DNA of 31,299 nt, taken from NCBI GenBank assembly GCA_900322025.1, contig ONYJ01000080.1, positions 1-31,299 of the forward strand. Direction: 5' to 3'. Shown piece after piece: positions 8,501 through 16,594 of the stretch. The translations under genes and the position numbers were made by a program. The notes beneath the pieces are model-generated. The model had not been told where the DNA came from. It worked only from the letters and a program-made list of their open reading frames with translations, and did no database searches. The stretch's first letter is position 1. Each line of letters starts with the position of its first letter. The stretch is from an uncultured Bacteroidales bacterium. GTDB lineage: Bacteria; Bacteroidota; Bacteroidia; Bacteroidales; UBA932.

Positions 8501-9814
8501 ATGAATGTAGGTATAGTTGGAACCGGTTATGTTGGGCTTGTTACCGGAGCGTGTTTCGCAGAAATGGGAATGAATGTAACTTGCATAGATGTGGACAGCA
8601 AAAAAATAGAGAAGCTTTCTAAAGGAGAGGTTCCTATTTATGAACCCGGGCTCAAAGAAATGGTGCTCAATAATTCCGCCAAGGGCAGATTGCACTTCAA
8701 AACAAACTTGGCTTCTGTTATAGACTCGCTAAGTGTTGTATTTGTGGCAGTTGGCACCCCTCCAGGAGAAGACGGAAGCGCAGATTTAAGTTATGTTCTT
8801 GAAGTGGCCTCTGAATTTGGTCGTAACATAAAGAAATATACCCTTCTTGTAATAAAGAGCACTGTGCCGGTTGGAACTTGCCACAAGGTTCGTAAAAGGG
8901 TAGAAGAAGAGTTGGAAGAAAGAGGCGAAAAGATAGATTTTGATGTGGCCTCAAATCCGGAGTTTTTAAAAGAAGGGGCTGCCATTAAAGATTTTATGTC
9001 GCCAGACAGAGTGGTTGTAGGAGTTTCTTCTGAAACTGCGCGGCATTTAATGGAAAGGATATATAAGCCTTTCCAAATGTCTAAGTACAGAATAATCTTT
9101 ATGGATATAATGTCTTCCGAGATGACTAAATATGCATCCAATTCTATGCTGGCAACCAGAATCAGCTTTATGAATGAAATAGCTCGTTTATGTGAGATAA
9201 CGGGGGCAGATGTTCAGAAGGTTAGAGAGGGGATGGCTGCAGATTCGAGAATAGGGAATAAGTTTCTCTATCCCGGTTGCGGCTATGGTGGAAGTTGTTT
9301 TCCTAAGGATGTAAAAGCTCTTATACGAACCGGCAAAGAAAACGGCTATCAGATGAAGATAATAACTGCGGTGGAAGAAGTAAACGAAGAACAGAAGAAG
9401 GTAGTATTCAGCAAGTTACATAAAGCACTAAAGAATCTCGAAGGTAAAACCGTGGCTCTTTGGGGGTTATCTTTCAAGCCAGAAACAGACGATATGCGAG
9501 AAGCTCCTTCCGTAGTGGTGGCAGGGCTGCTGTTAAAGGCCGGAGCCATTGTAAAGGTATATGATCCCATAGCTATGGAAGAGTGCAAGAATCATTATCT
9601 GGGCGATAGGGTATCATACGCAACAGACATTTACAACTGTGTAGAAGGTGCGGATGCAGCAGCCCTTATTACCGAATGGAAAGAATTTAGGGTACCGGCT
9701 TGGGACAGAGTTAAAAAGGCCATGAGAGGGAACATATTTGTGGATGGCAGGGATATTTATACCCCTGCCGAGGTAATAGCAGCCGGCTTAGAATATTATA
9801 GCATAGGAAGATAA
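8501..9814 (+). CDS. ugd: UDP-glucose 6-dehydrogenase
   Basis: Cytosolic NAD-dependent enzyme oxidising UDP-glucose to UDP-glucuronate, a capsule precursor; a UDP-ManNAc or UDP-GlcNAc dehydrogenase is possible within the same superfamily. 437 residues. The N-terminal Rossmann motif is GIVGTGYVGL (4-13) with acidic IDVD at the end of strand 2. Further motifs are SNPEFLKEG, the central helix with SNSMLATRISFMNEI, and the active-site YPGCGYGGSCFPKD with catalytic Cys266. The C-terminal UDP-binding domain has GLSFKPETDDMREAPS. I chose the ATG at 8501 because the Rossmann strand begins directly after it. It follows sufD by 28 bases without a visible terminator, so it may be co-transcribed with suf. 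Confidence 0.95.
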   Translation: MNVGIVGTGYVGLVTGACFAEMGMNVTCIDVDSKKIEKLSKGEVPIYEPGLKEMVLNNSAKGRLHFKTNLASVIDSLSVVFVAVGTPPGEDGSADLSYVLEVASEFGRNIKKYTLLVIKSTVPVGTCHKVRKRVEEELEERGEKIDFDVASNPEFLKEGAAIKDFMSPDRVVVGVSSETARHLMERIYKPFQMSKYRIIFMDIMSSEMTKYASNSMLATRISFMNEIARLCEITGADVQKVREGMAADSRIGNKFLYPGCGYGGSCFPKDVKALIRTGKENGYQMKIITAVEEVNEEQKKVVFSKLHKALKNLEGKTVALWGLSFKPETDDMREAPSVVVAGLLLKAGAIVKVYDPIAMEECKNHYLGDRVSYATDIYNCVEGADAAALITEWKEFRVPAWDRVKKAMRGNIFVDGRDIYTPAEVIAAGLEYYSIGR

Positions 9815-9833
9815 AGTACGCAAATAAAGCAAT

Positions 9834-11024
9834 ATGAAAAAGACAAGGCTTTTGTTTATAATGGATACCCTTAAAACCGGCGGAGGAGAAAAAAGTCTTG
9901 TGTCGTTGTTGAATAATCTGGATTACAATAAGTTTGAGGTTGATTTACAGTTAATGTCTTCCGGAGGAGAGTATGAGCGTTATGTTTCGGAGCGCGTTAA
10001 CATACTTCCAGCTCCAAAATATTTCAAATACTTAAAGGGCGAGCAAAAGGGCTCATTGAGAATGTTATTTGCCCGTCTCAGATATTCTATCAGTCTTAGG
10101 TTTGGAGCCGATTTAAGAATGACTCATGCTCGTAAATTTTGGCAATCTTCCAGCTCTTGTATAGAAAGCAATCCCAAGGAATATGATGTGGCAATTGGTT
10201 TTAGCCAGTGTGTTCCAACCTTTTACCTAATAGATAAGGTTAAGGCAAAAACAAAAATAGCTTGGGTAAATTGTATCTTTCATCTCGATTCTTACCCTAA
10301 AGAACATAAGTGGGAAAGACCATATTATGCTGCAGCAGATAAAATATCTATGGTAAGCCAGGCGGCTCTCGAGCATTTCAAAAATGTTTACCCGGAGCTT
10401 GCAGGGAAGATGTACTACACCCCGAATGTTATAGATCGGAAGATGATAGAGGAGCAGGCACGGCAGCAGGAGGTGCTGGATTCTGTATGGAGAGATTACA
10501 GTGGAATAAAGCTACTTACCGTAGCGAGCCTGAATGTTAAAGACAAAGGGTACGATATTATAATGCAAACATGTAAAATACTTGCAGACAAAGGGGTGGA
10601 TTTTAAGTGGTATGCCATAGGGAAAGGGCCATATAGAGAAGAAATGGAAAGGTTTATTGGCAAGCATGGTCTGGAAGATAAATTTGTATTTCTTGGCACT
10701 ATGCCTAATCCATATCCTTATTTCAAAGGCTGCACTCTGTATGTTCAAACATCCAGACACGAAGGCTATGGCAGGGCTATTGCCGAGGCCCGGCTTTTAA
10801 ACAAGCCGGTAGTAACAACTCGTTACGATTCAGTATATATGCAGATGATAGATAAAAAAAATGGCCTTGTGGTATCTCATAGTCCGCAGGAAGTAGCGGA
10901 GGCCATTTGCAGTTTATTGGAAGATACTGCCTTATACCAATCTATTGTAGAATTTCAAAAGGCCGAGCAGAAAGGCACGGAAGAAAATGTTCAGAGATTC
11001 TACAGCCTTATAGAGGGTGCATAA
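9834..11024 (+). CDS. Glycosyltransferase, GT4-type
   Basis: 396-residue predicted GT-B glycosyltransferase. The N terminus RLLFIMDTLKTGGGEKSLV is the typical first strand and glycine loop of the acceptor domain. The donor domain begins near LLTVASLNVKDKGYD, carries KFVFLGTMPNPYPYFKGC, and has an EX7E-type motif in SRHEGYGRAIAEARLLNKP. A retaining transfer from a nucleotide sugar is expected, but donor and acceptor cannot be told. It follows ugd by 19 bases and ends just before a hairpin at 11026-11061, so it closes the suf-ugd transcription unit. Its general layout resembles the glycosyltransferase at 13166. Confidence 0.9.
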   Translation: MKKTRLLFIMDTLKTGGGEKSLVSLLNNLDYNKFEVDLQLMSSGGEYERYVSERVNILPAPKYFKYLKGEQKGSLRMLFARLRYSISLRFGADLRMTHARKFWQSSSSCIESNPKEYDVAIGFSQCVPTFYLIDKVKAKTKIAWVNCIFHLDSYPKEHKWERPYYAAADKISMVSQAALEHFKNVYPELAGKMYYTPNVIDRKMIEEQARQQEVLDSVWRDYSGIKLLTVASLNVKDKGYDIIMQTCKILADKGVDFKWYAIGKGPYREEMERFIGKHGLEDKFVFLGTMPNPYPYFKGCTLYVQTSRHEGYGRAIAEARLLNKPVVTTRYDSVYMQMIDKKNGLVVSHSPQEVAEAICSLLEDTALYQSIVEFQKAEQKGTEENVQRFYSLIEGA

Positions 11025-11025
11025 A

Positions 11026-11061
11026 AAAACTGCACCAGGCAGCAGAGCCGAGCGCAGTTTT
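11026..11061 (+). terminator. Hairpin terminator after the ugd/glycosyltransferase unit
   Basis: AAAACTGC (11026-11033) pairs with GCAGTTTT (11054-11061), and an inner GGC/GCC pair can form around the loop. The 3' arm ends in a short T run. It begins two bases after the glycosyltransferase stop and lies before the next promoter, as expected for a factor-independent terminator; the A-rich and T-rich arms would allow it to work on both strands. Confidence 0.55.
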
Positions 11062-11109
11062 CAATACTAAAACCTAAACCTACACTCTATAGATGCAACT
11101 AAAGGCGTT

Positions 11110-11123
11110 GGCGTTGCATCGCC
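11110..11123 (+). other. Small inverted repeat followed by a T run
   Basis: GGCG-TTGCAT-CGCC is a perfect 4-base inverted repeat. Six bases downstream is a run of seven T (11130-11136), just before the -7 element at 11139. It could be a second weak terminator or a protein-binding site. The GTTG at 11113-11116 also sits at about the right distance to act as a -33 element for that promoter. Confidence 0.3.
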
Positions 11124-11138
11124 CTGTAATTTTTTTCG

Positions 11139-11146
11139 TATCTTTG
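11139..11146 (+). promoter_or_regulatory. -7 promoter element for the polysaccharide operon
   Basis: TATCTTTG matches TAnnTTTG. A GTTG 22 bases upstream (11113-11116) is a possible -33 element. The element ends six bases before the ATG at 11153, so the transcript would be leaderless or nearly so. Its position decides the start of the next gene: a longer frame from 11093 would contain the promoter itself. Confidence 0.6.
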
Positions 11147-11152
11147 GGGACT

Positions 11153-13126
11153 ATGGAAAATAAATCAACTTCCCGTAAGCAATTTTCCAAGAAAATAGCG
11201 CGGGCAGTAATAAATACAAAGCACATAAACAGGTGGATTATACTGCTGATAGACCTTCTTATCTCGGCGGTGGCTACTATCATGATATTCTGGATAGTGG
11301 GTTATCTGTTAGATGCTTTTTATTTCTTGAAGGTAGGATATAGAGCTGTCGGCATTTCTACCGCAGCGGCCCTGGTGTCTTTCATGATATTCGGCACACA
11401 CAGGGGAATTCTCAGGTTTACAACCAGCAAAGAGATTGGGGTTCTTGTGCTGGCGGTGTTGGTAAAGGCCATTTTGGAACTTACGGCTCTTATTTTGGTA
11501 AAAGACAGTCTTGGACTTGGTAAAAATGTGATAAATGCCAAGTTCGGTCTTATAGAGGTGATAAGTGTTTTTACCACAATATCGGGATTGGTATTTTTCC
11601 GTTTGTTTCTGGTGCACCTGTATGCATATAGCATAGCTATGATGGGCGGCAGGGGCCGCAAAAATGTATTGGTATTTGGCGATGACAACGAAACCGTTTC
11701 TTGTGTACAGTATCTCGAAAATGCTTCCGATAATTCATACTCGGTGTGTGGTTTAATCAGATTCTCAAAGGCGTCTTCTCACCACAATGTGCTCGGAAAG
11801 AAGATATACGATGTATATAATTTCAAATATCTTGAGAACATTGTTCATAAAAAGAAAATAGACGGCATCATATTTCCTTCTGAAAAGTCTGCGGCTCAGC
11901 AGGGAGAGAAACTTATACCGTTTGCCCTAAAGAACAATCTGAGACTTTTTGTAGTGCGCAACTCAGATAAGTTTAGTCAGAATGGAACCTTCAGTACTCC
12001 TTTGAGAGAAATTAGAATAGAAGATTTACTTGGAAGAGAGGAGGTTGTTGTGGATATGTCTGCTATTTCTGCATTCCTGCAAAATAAGAGCATTCTTGTA
12101 ACAGGCGCTGCAGGAAGTATAGGTAGCGAACTTTGCCGTCTTATCAGCGAATTTGATGTAAAAAAATTAGTGTTGCTGGATAATGCGGAAACTCCATTGC
12201 ACAATATGAATCTTGAGTTGAGCGCCAAGAATTTAAACAGCAATAAAATAGACTTTTATATCTGCGATGTATGCAATAAAACCCGCTTGGAAGAAGCTTT
12301 CAAACAATGGAAGCCGGATATTATTTTCCATGCCGCTGCCTATAAACATGTGCCATTGATGGAAATGAGTCCTACAGAAGCCGTTAGAATAAATGTACTG
12401 GGAACTATGAATGTGGCTGCTCTTGCGGTGAAGTACGGGGCCGACAAAATGATAGAAATTTCTACAGATAAAGCCGTTAATCCTACCAATGTTATGGGGG
12501 CCAGTAAGAGAGTGGCAGAAATCTATACACAGAGTCTTTCTCGTGCCATAATCAACGGCCAGATAGAGGGGAAAACAAAATTTATAACCACAAGATTTGG
12601 CAATGTACTCGGCAGCAACGGTTCTGTAATTCCTATATTCCGCAAGCAAATATCAGAAGGAGGACCGATAACCGTAACCCATAAAGATATTGTTAGGTAC
12701 TTTATGTCTATTCCGGAAGCATGTAGGCTTGTTCTGGAAGCCGCTACTCTGGGAGAGGGGTACGAAATATTTGTGTTCGATATGGGCAAGCCTGTTAAGA
12801 TTGTAGATTTAGCGGAGAATATGATACGCCTTTCCGGCCTAAGGCCAGGAGAAGACATCAAGATAGAAATTACAGGTTTAAGACCTGGCGAAAAGCTATA
12901 TGAGGAGATTCTCAACGACAAAGAAAACAGCCTGCCTACCAAAAACAAAAAAATATTTATTGCGCGAGTACGAGAATTCCCATACGATCAGGTTGCGGAG
13001 AATTTGAAGGAGTTGGTGGAGGCCGCCAATATGACAGACAGTTTGAGGACTGTAAAGAAAATGAAGGAAATAGTTCCCGAATACAAGTCGCAAAACTCTA
13101 TATACCAGCAGTTAGACAAAGCCTAA
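11153..13126 (+). CDS. Membrane-bound UDP-sugar 4,6-dehydratase/epimerase (WbpM/CapD/FlaA1-like)
   Basis: 657 residues. The N-terminal part has four hydrophobic segments (about residues 30-180), followed by a linker Rossmann domain (NVLVFGDDNETVSCVQYL) and a C-terminal SDR domain starting with VTGAAGSIGSELC near residue 316. The catalytic region has STDKAVNP (437-444) and VMGASKR with Met448 and Lys452; Met instead of Tyr in the YxxxK position is known for WbpM-type long dehydratases. The family converts UDP-GlcNAc to a 4-keto-6-deoxy sugar (C6 dehydration). Together with the aminotransferase at 18366 it should make a 4-amino-4,6-dideoxy sugar. I start at the ATG at 11153, six bases after a promoter element, rather than at 11093. 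First gene of the operon. Confidence 0.92.
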   Translation: MENKSTSRKQFSKKIARAVINTKHINRWIILLIDLLISAVATIMIFWIVGYLLDAFYFLKVGYRAVGISTAAALVSFMIFGTHRGILRFTTSKEIGVLVLAVLVKAILELTALILVKDSLGLGKNVINAKFGLIEVISVFTTISGLVFFRLFLVHLYAYSIAMMGGRGRKNVLVFGDDNETVSCVQYLENASDNSYSVCGLIRFSKASSHHNVLGKKIYDVYNFKYLENIVHKKKIDGIIFPSEKSAAQQGEKLIPFALKNNLRLFVVRNSDKFSQNGTFSTPLREIRIEDLLGREEVVVDMSAISAFLQNKSILVTGAAGSIGSELCRLISEFDVKKLVLLDNAETPLHNMNLELSAKNLNSNKIDFYICDVCNKTRLEEAFKQWKPDIIFHAAAYKHVPLMEMSPTEAVRINVLGTMNVAALAVKYGADKMIEISTDKAVNPTNVMGASKRVAEIYTQSLSRAIINGQIEGKTKFITTRFGNVLGSNGSVIPIFRKQISEGGPITVTHKDIVRYFMSIPEACRLVLEAATLGEGYEIFVFDMGKPVKIVDLAENMIRLSGLRPGEDIKIEITGLRPGEKLYEEILNDKENSLPTKNKKIFIARVREFPYDQVAENLKELVEAANMTDSLRTVKKMKEIVPEYKSQNSIYQQLDKA

Positions 13127-13165
13127 GAACCGGTGGTAGAAACAAGTCCCAAGTAGAAGTAGGAA

Positions 13166-14374
13166 ATGAAGAAAAGTATTTTAATAGCTATACACTACCT
13201 CGAGATAGGAGGAGCTGAGATAAGCCTCATCGGTTTTTTGCAGAGTATAGACTATTCCAAGTACGATGTGGACTTATTTGTTTATAGCCATAGGGGAGAG
13301 TTGTTGGAATATATTCCTAAGCAGGTGAATCTGCTTAAAGAGATAGGGGTGTATGCTCACATGGAAGCTTCTGTGGGAACGGCACTTAAAAGAGGATATT
13401 TTGGACTTGTCCTGAGGAGAGTGTGGGCAAAAATCAGATATGCTTTTTATAAGATAAAACACCCTTCTTTAGACAATCACCCTTTGCATAACATAATATC
13501 GGAGAGCGTTCTTCCTATTTTGCCTAAAATCGGGAGAAAAGAAGGGTACAACTTGGCGATAAGCTATCTACAACCCCATAACATAGTATTGAAAAAGGTG
13601 AGTGCTGCAAAAAAAGCCTGTTGGATACATACAGACTATGCCTGTGTGGGAGTAGATGTTCAACAAGAAATAGGCGTGTGGTCGGCATACGATAATATAG
13701 TTTCCATTTCGGAAGATGTTACAAACAGTTTTCTTTCTGTATTTCCGTCTTTGAAAAACAAAATATTGCTTTTGAAGAATATTCTTTCGGCAGATTTTGT
13801 GCGCCAACGAACTCTTGAGATAGAAGAAAAAGAAATCAGAAAGGAGATGCCTAAACTCGAGGGGGGTGTAAACATTTTGTCTGTGGGAAGATTTTGCTAT
13901 GCCAAAAACTACGATAATGTTCCTGATATTTGCAGGAGAATTATAAACAAAGGATGTAGGATTTGCTGGTATCTTATAGGCTATGGTTCAGACGAAGAAC
14001 TCATAAGAAAAAAGATAAAAGAAGCCGGAGTAGAAAAAAATGTGGTGATATTAGGGAAAAAAGCAAATCCTTACCCGTATATAAAATCTTGCGATATATA
14101 TATGCAACCATCTAGGTTTGAGGGCAATTCTGTAACTGTAAGAGAGGCTCAGATATTGGCTAAACCGGTTGTAATAACAGCCTATCCAACATCCGGCTCT
14201 CAGGTAGAAGACGGGCAAGACGGCATTATTGTTCCGCAAGATAACGAAGGCTGTGCTACTGCTATGGCAGAAATAATAAAAGATAAGGTTTTAATAGAAA
14301 AGATCAGAGCTGGAGTAGTTAAGAAGAACTTTGAGAATAAGGAACAGATAAATGTTTTAGACACAATGTTTTAG
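13166..14374 (+). CDS. Glycosyltransferase, GT4-type
   Basis: 402 residues, predicted GT-B fold. The first strand and loop read ILIAIHYLEIGGAEISLIGF, the donor domain begins with NILSVGRFCYAKNYDN, and an EX7E-type motif lies in SRFEGNSVTVREAQILAKP, followed by the DGIIVPQDNEGC loop. Substrates are unknown. Its 3' end lies inside a 14-base tandem duplication (14351-14378): the second copy supplies the frame that ends in TAG, and with a single copy this frame would continue into the next gene. Its last residues (NVLDTMF) come from that repeat. Confidence 0.9.
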   Translation: MKKSILIAIHYLEIGGAEISLIGFLQSIDYSKYDVDLFVYSHRGELLEYIPKQVNLLKEIGVYAHMEASVGTALKRGYFGLVLRRVWAKIRYAFYKIKHPSLDNHPLHNIISESVLPILPKIGRKEGYNLAISYLQPHNIVLKKVSAAKKACWIHTDYACVGVDVQQEIGVWSAYDNIVSISEDVTNSFLSVFPSLKNKILLLKNILSADFVRQRTLEIEEKEIRKEMPKLEGGVNILSVGRFCYAKNYDNVPDICRRIINKGCRICWYLIGYGSDEELIRKKIKEAGVEKNVVILGKKANPYPYIKSCDIYMQPSRFEGNSVTVREAQILAKPVVITAYPTSGSQVEDGQDGIIVPQDNEGCATAMAEIIKDKVLIEKIRAGVVKKNFENKEQINVLDTMF

Positions 14375-14385
14375 ACACAATGTTT
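14351..14385 (+). repeat. 14-base tandem duplication across a gene junction
   Basis: The unit AATGTTTTAGACAC occurs at 14351-14364 and again at 14365-14378, followed by a partial third copy AATGTTT (14379-14385). It holds the stop codon of the glycosyltransferase (14372-14374) and reaches the start codon of the polymerase (14380). Because 14 is not a multiple of three, removal of one unit would put the two genes in one frame. Confidence 0.95.
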
Positions 14386-15480
14386 GATTCTGTAATACCG
14401 GCATATTTATACTCTACCATATACTTGGTTTTTCTTGCAATACTAACACTGTATTGCTTTACAGATCTATTGAATGCAGATAGTCAGAAACTGATGTACA
14501 AGCGTAAGAGCATAGCCCTGCCGGTTATTGCTGGTCTGTTTTTACTATTGTTCTTAGGGTTTAGGCCTGTTTCTGCCCGTTTCGGCGATATGAGAGACTA
14601 TGATATCTTGTATCAGAATGTAGCAGCCGGTTTTGAGTTTCCTCAAGAAACAGATATGCTGTTCCGAAACTTAATGTATTGGTTTGCCCATAGATACCCT
14701 TCAAAATACTTCTTCTGTTTTATAGAGTTTCTTTACATAGTACCGCATCTTCTTGCAAGTTACAGGTTATCTAAAGAAAACGCCTCTCCCATATTTGTTT
14801 TTATGGTTTCAGCCATGAGTTTTTATGGCTATGCTACAAACGGAATACGCTCCGGAGTGGCTGCAAGCATTTTTGTCTTAGCCATAACATTCATGAAGGG
14901 AGGCTATAAGAACAAGATAATATACGCATTGCTGTGTATGGCCTCTTATGGATTCCATAACTCTATGATACTCCCTATAACGGCATCTATTGCAGCTTAT
15001 TTTATAACTAACCCTAAATTGATGTTTTATTTTTGGGGAGTTTGCATATTGGTCAGCGCAGCCTATGGACAAGTTGTCTCCGATATAATTTCGGGCATCG
15101 GTATAGATGCCCGACTGGCAGATTATCTCTCTTCCAGCAATTACGAAACAAAACTTAAAGTTGGCTTTAGATTAGACTTTTTACTCTATTCTTTTGTGCC
15201 GGTGCTGATGGGATGGTACATTATTTTTAAGCGTAAGGTCTATACCAAAACCTATGCAATACTTTTAGGGACATACATATATGCCAACGCATTTTGGGTA
15301 ATGATAATAAGAGCCCCGTATTCCAACAGATTTGCCTATCTGAGCTGGTTGCTTTATCCTGTGGTGGTTGCTTATCCAATGTTGGAGCTTCCTTTCTGGA
15401 AAAAGAAAGCCGGGCTAAATGCCTGTTTTGTAATGGCGGTCCACTATGTGTTTACTGTAATAATATTCCTGAAATCTTAG
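14380..15480 (+). CDS. EpsG/Wzy-like polysaccharide polymerase
   Basis: 366-residue integral membrane protein with around nine to ten hydrophobic segments. The family-like features are a polar loop after the second segment (LGFRPVSARFGDMRDYDILY), the conserved YGYATNGIRSGVAASIF stretch and YGFHNSMILP, all typical of EpsG-type proteins thought to polymerise lipid-linked repeat units at the outer face of the inner membrane. These proteins are poorly conserved, so an O-antigen ligase-like role cannot be fully excluded. Its ATG overlaps the end of a 14-base duplication, five bases after the previous stop. No other Wzy candidate is present in the window. Confidence 0.82.
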   Translation: MFDSVIPAYLYSTIYLVFLAILTLYCFTDLLNADSQKLMYKRKSIALPVIAGLFLLLFLGFRPVSARFGDMRDYDILYQNVAAGFEFPQETDMLFRNLMYWFAHRYPSKYFFCFIEFLYIVPHLLASYRLSKENASPIFVFMVSAMSFYGYATNGIRSGVAASIFVLAITFMKGGYKNKIIYALLCMASYGFHNSMILPITASIAAYFITNPKLMFYFWGVCILVSAAYGQVVSDIISGIGIDARLADYLSSSNYETKLKVGFRLDFLLYSFVPVLMGWYIIFKRKVYTKTYAILLGTYIYANAFWVMIIRAPYSNRFAYLSWLLYPVVVAYPMLELPFWKKKAGLNACFVMAVHYVFTVIIFLKS

Positions 15481-15499
15481 CCTATCTAAATCTATTGCG

Positions 15500-16594
15500 A
15501 TGAAAATTCTGTATGTAATAACATCTATGAGAATGGGAGGAGCAGAAAAGCTTGTAGTAGCACTTACTGCTGCAATGATAAGCAAAGGCCATCAGGTGGA
15601 TGTGGCTTTGTTCGATGGAACTCAGACAGAACTGAAAAGCCTCTTGGAAAAGACAGGTTGCAAGATATATTCTCTTTCTATGGGCGGCAGCGTATATTCG
15701 CCGTCTCTTATTTTTAAGTTGAGAAAAATCTCAAAAGCTTACGATATAGTACACACCCATAACTCTTCTCCCCAATTATTTGCTGCTCTGGCCAATGCTT
15801 TCAGAAAGAAGCCGCAGCTTGTAACAACAGAGCATAGTACCTTTAACCGCAGAAGAAAAATATGGTGGTTTAAGCCTATAGACAGAAGAATGTACAGAAA
15901 ATATGCTTCTACAATCTGTATATCAAACATTGCCTACAAAAAACTGACCTCCTATCTTGGAACTTCCTCAGGCATAATCACCATCAATAACGGGGTAGAT
16001 GTTTTGGCTTTTGCCAAAGCAGCGGCAAAAGACGAACTCAAGCCAAGCAAGGGTAATTTTGCCGTGGTTATGGTTGCCGCCTTACGTGCGGAAAAAGATC
16101 AGCAGACACTAATCAGAGCTATATCTTTATTGCCGCATAATTATAGCTTATGGATAGTTGGAGACGGGCCAATGAGGGGCTTTTTGGAGAATCTTACTAA
16201 GGAACTTAACGTAGAAGACAGGGTGGTCTTCTTCGGATGGAGAACAGATATTCCACAGATTCTTAAAAGTGCAGATGTTGTAGCAATGGCCTCTCATTAT
16301 GAGGGCTTGTCTTTGTCCAGCATAGAGGGCATGGCTGTAGGGAAACCTTTTATATGCAGTGATGTAGATGGGTTAAGAGAGATTGTGGCAGGAGCGGGTG
16401 TTTTAGTAAAAGAATCAGACAGCGAGGGTTTTGCAGATAAAATCAAAGAACTTTGCCAAGATAAAGCTTATTCATCGGAAGTAGCAAAAGCTTGTTATGC
16501 TCGTGCTATGGAGTATGACTTTTCTAAAATGGCAGAGGCATACAACAACGTTTATCTTACTTTGGAAAAAACACATGGAAGAAAAGAAGCTTAA
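15500..16594 (+). CDS. Glycosyltransferase, GT4-type
   Basis: 364 residues with a clear GT-B layout: ILYVITSMRMGGAEKLVVAL at the N terminus, DIVHTHNSSPQLFAALA in the acceptor domain, FAVVMVAALRAEKDQQTLI and LWIVGDGPMRGFLENL in the donor domain, and an EX7E-type motif in SHYEGLSLSSIEGMAVGKP. Retaining transfer from a UDP- or GDP-sugar is expected; specificity unknown. It starts 19 bases after the polymerase and overlaps the next glycosyltransferase by 20 bases, which suggests coupled translation. Confidence 0.92.
   Translation: MKILYVITSMRMGGAEKLVVALTAAMISKGHQVDVALFDGTQTELKSLLEKTGCKIYSLSMGGSVYSPSLIFKLRKISKAYDIVHTHNSSPQLFAALANAFRKKPQLVTTEHSTFNRRRKIWWFKPIDRRMYRKYASTICISNIAYKKLTSYLGTSSGIITINNGVDVLAFAKAAAKDELKPSKGNFAVVMVAALRAEKDQQTLIRAISLLPHNYSLWIVGDGPMRGFLENLTKELNVEDRVVFFGWRTDIPQILKSADVVAMASHYEGLSLSSIEGMAVGKPFICSDVDGLREIVAGAGVLVKESDSEGFADKIKELCQDKAYSSEVAKACYARAMEYDFSKMAEAYNNVYLTLEKTHGRKEA

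Noticed and set aside
11026..11152. Invertible promoter of the kind found before Bacteroides capsule loci
   Set aside because: The repeats at 11026-11061 are only eight bases and lie on one side of the promoter. No second matching copy flanks the -7 element, and there is no UpxY/UpxZ-like gene or recombinase in the window.
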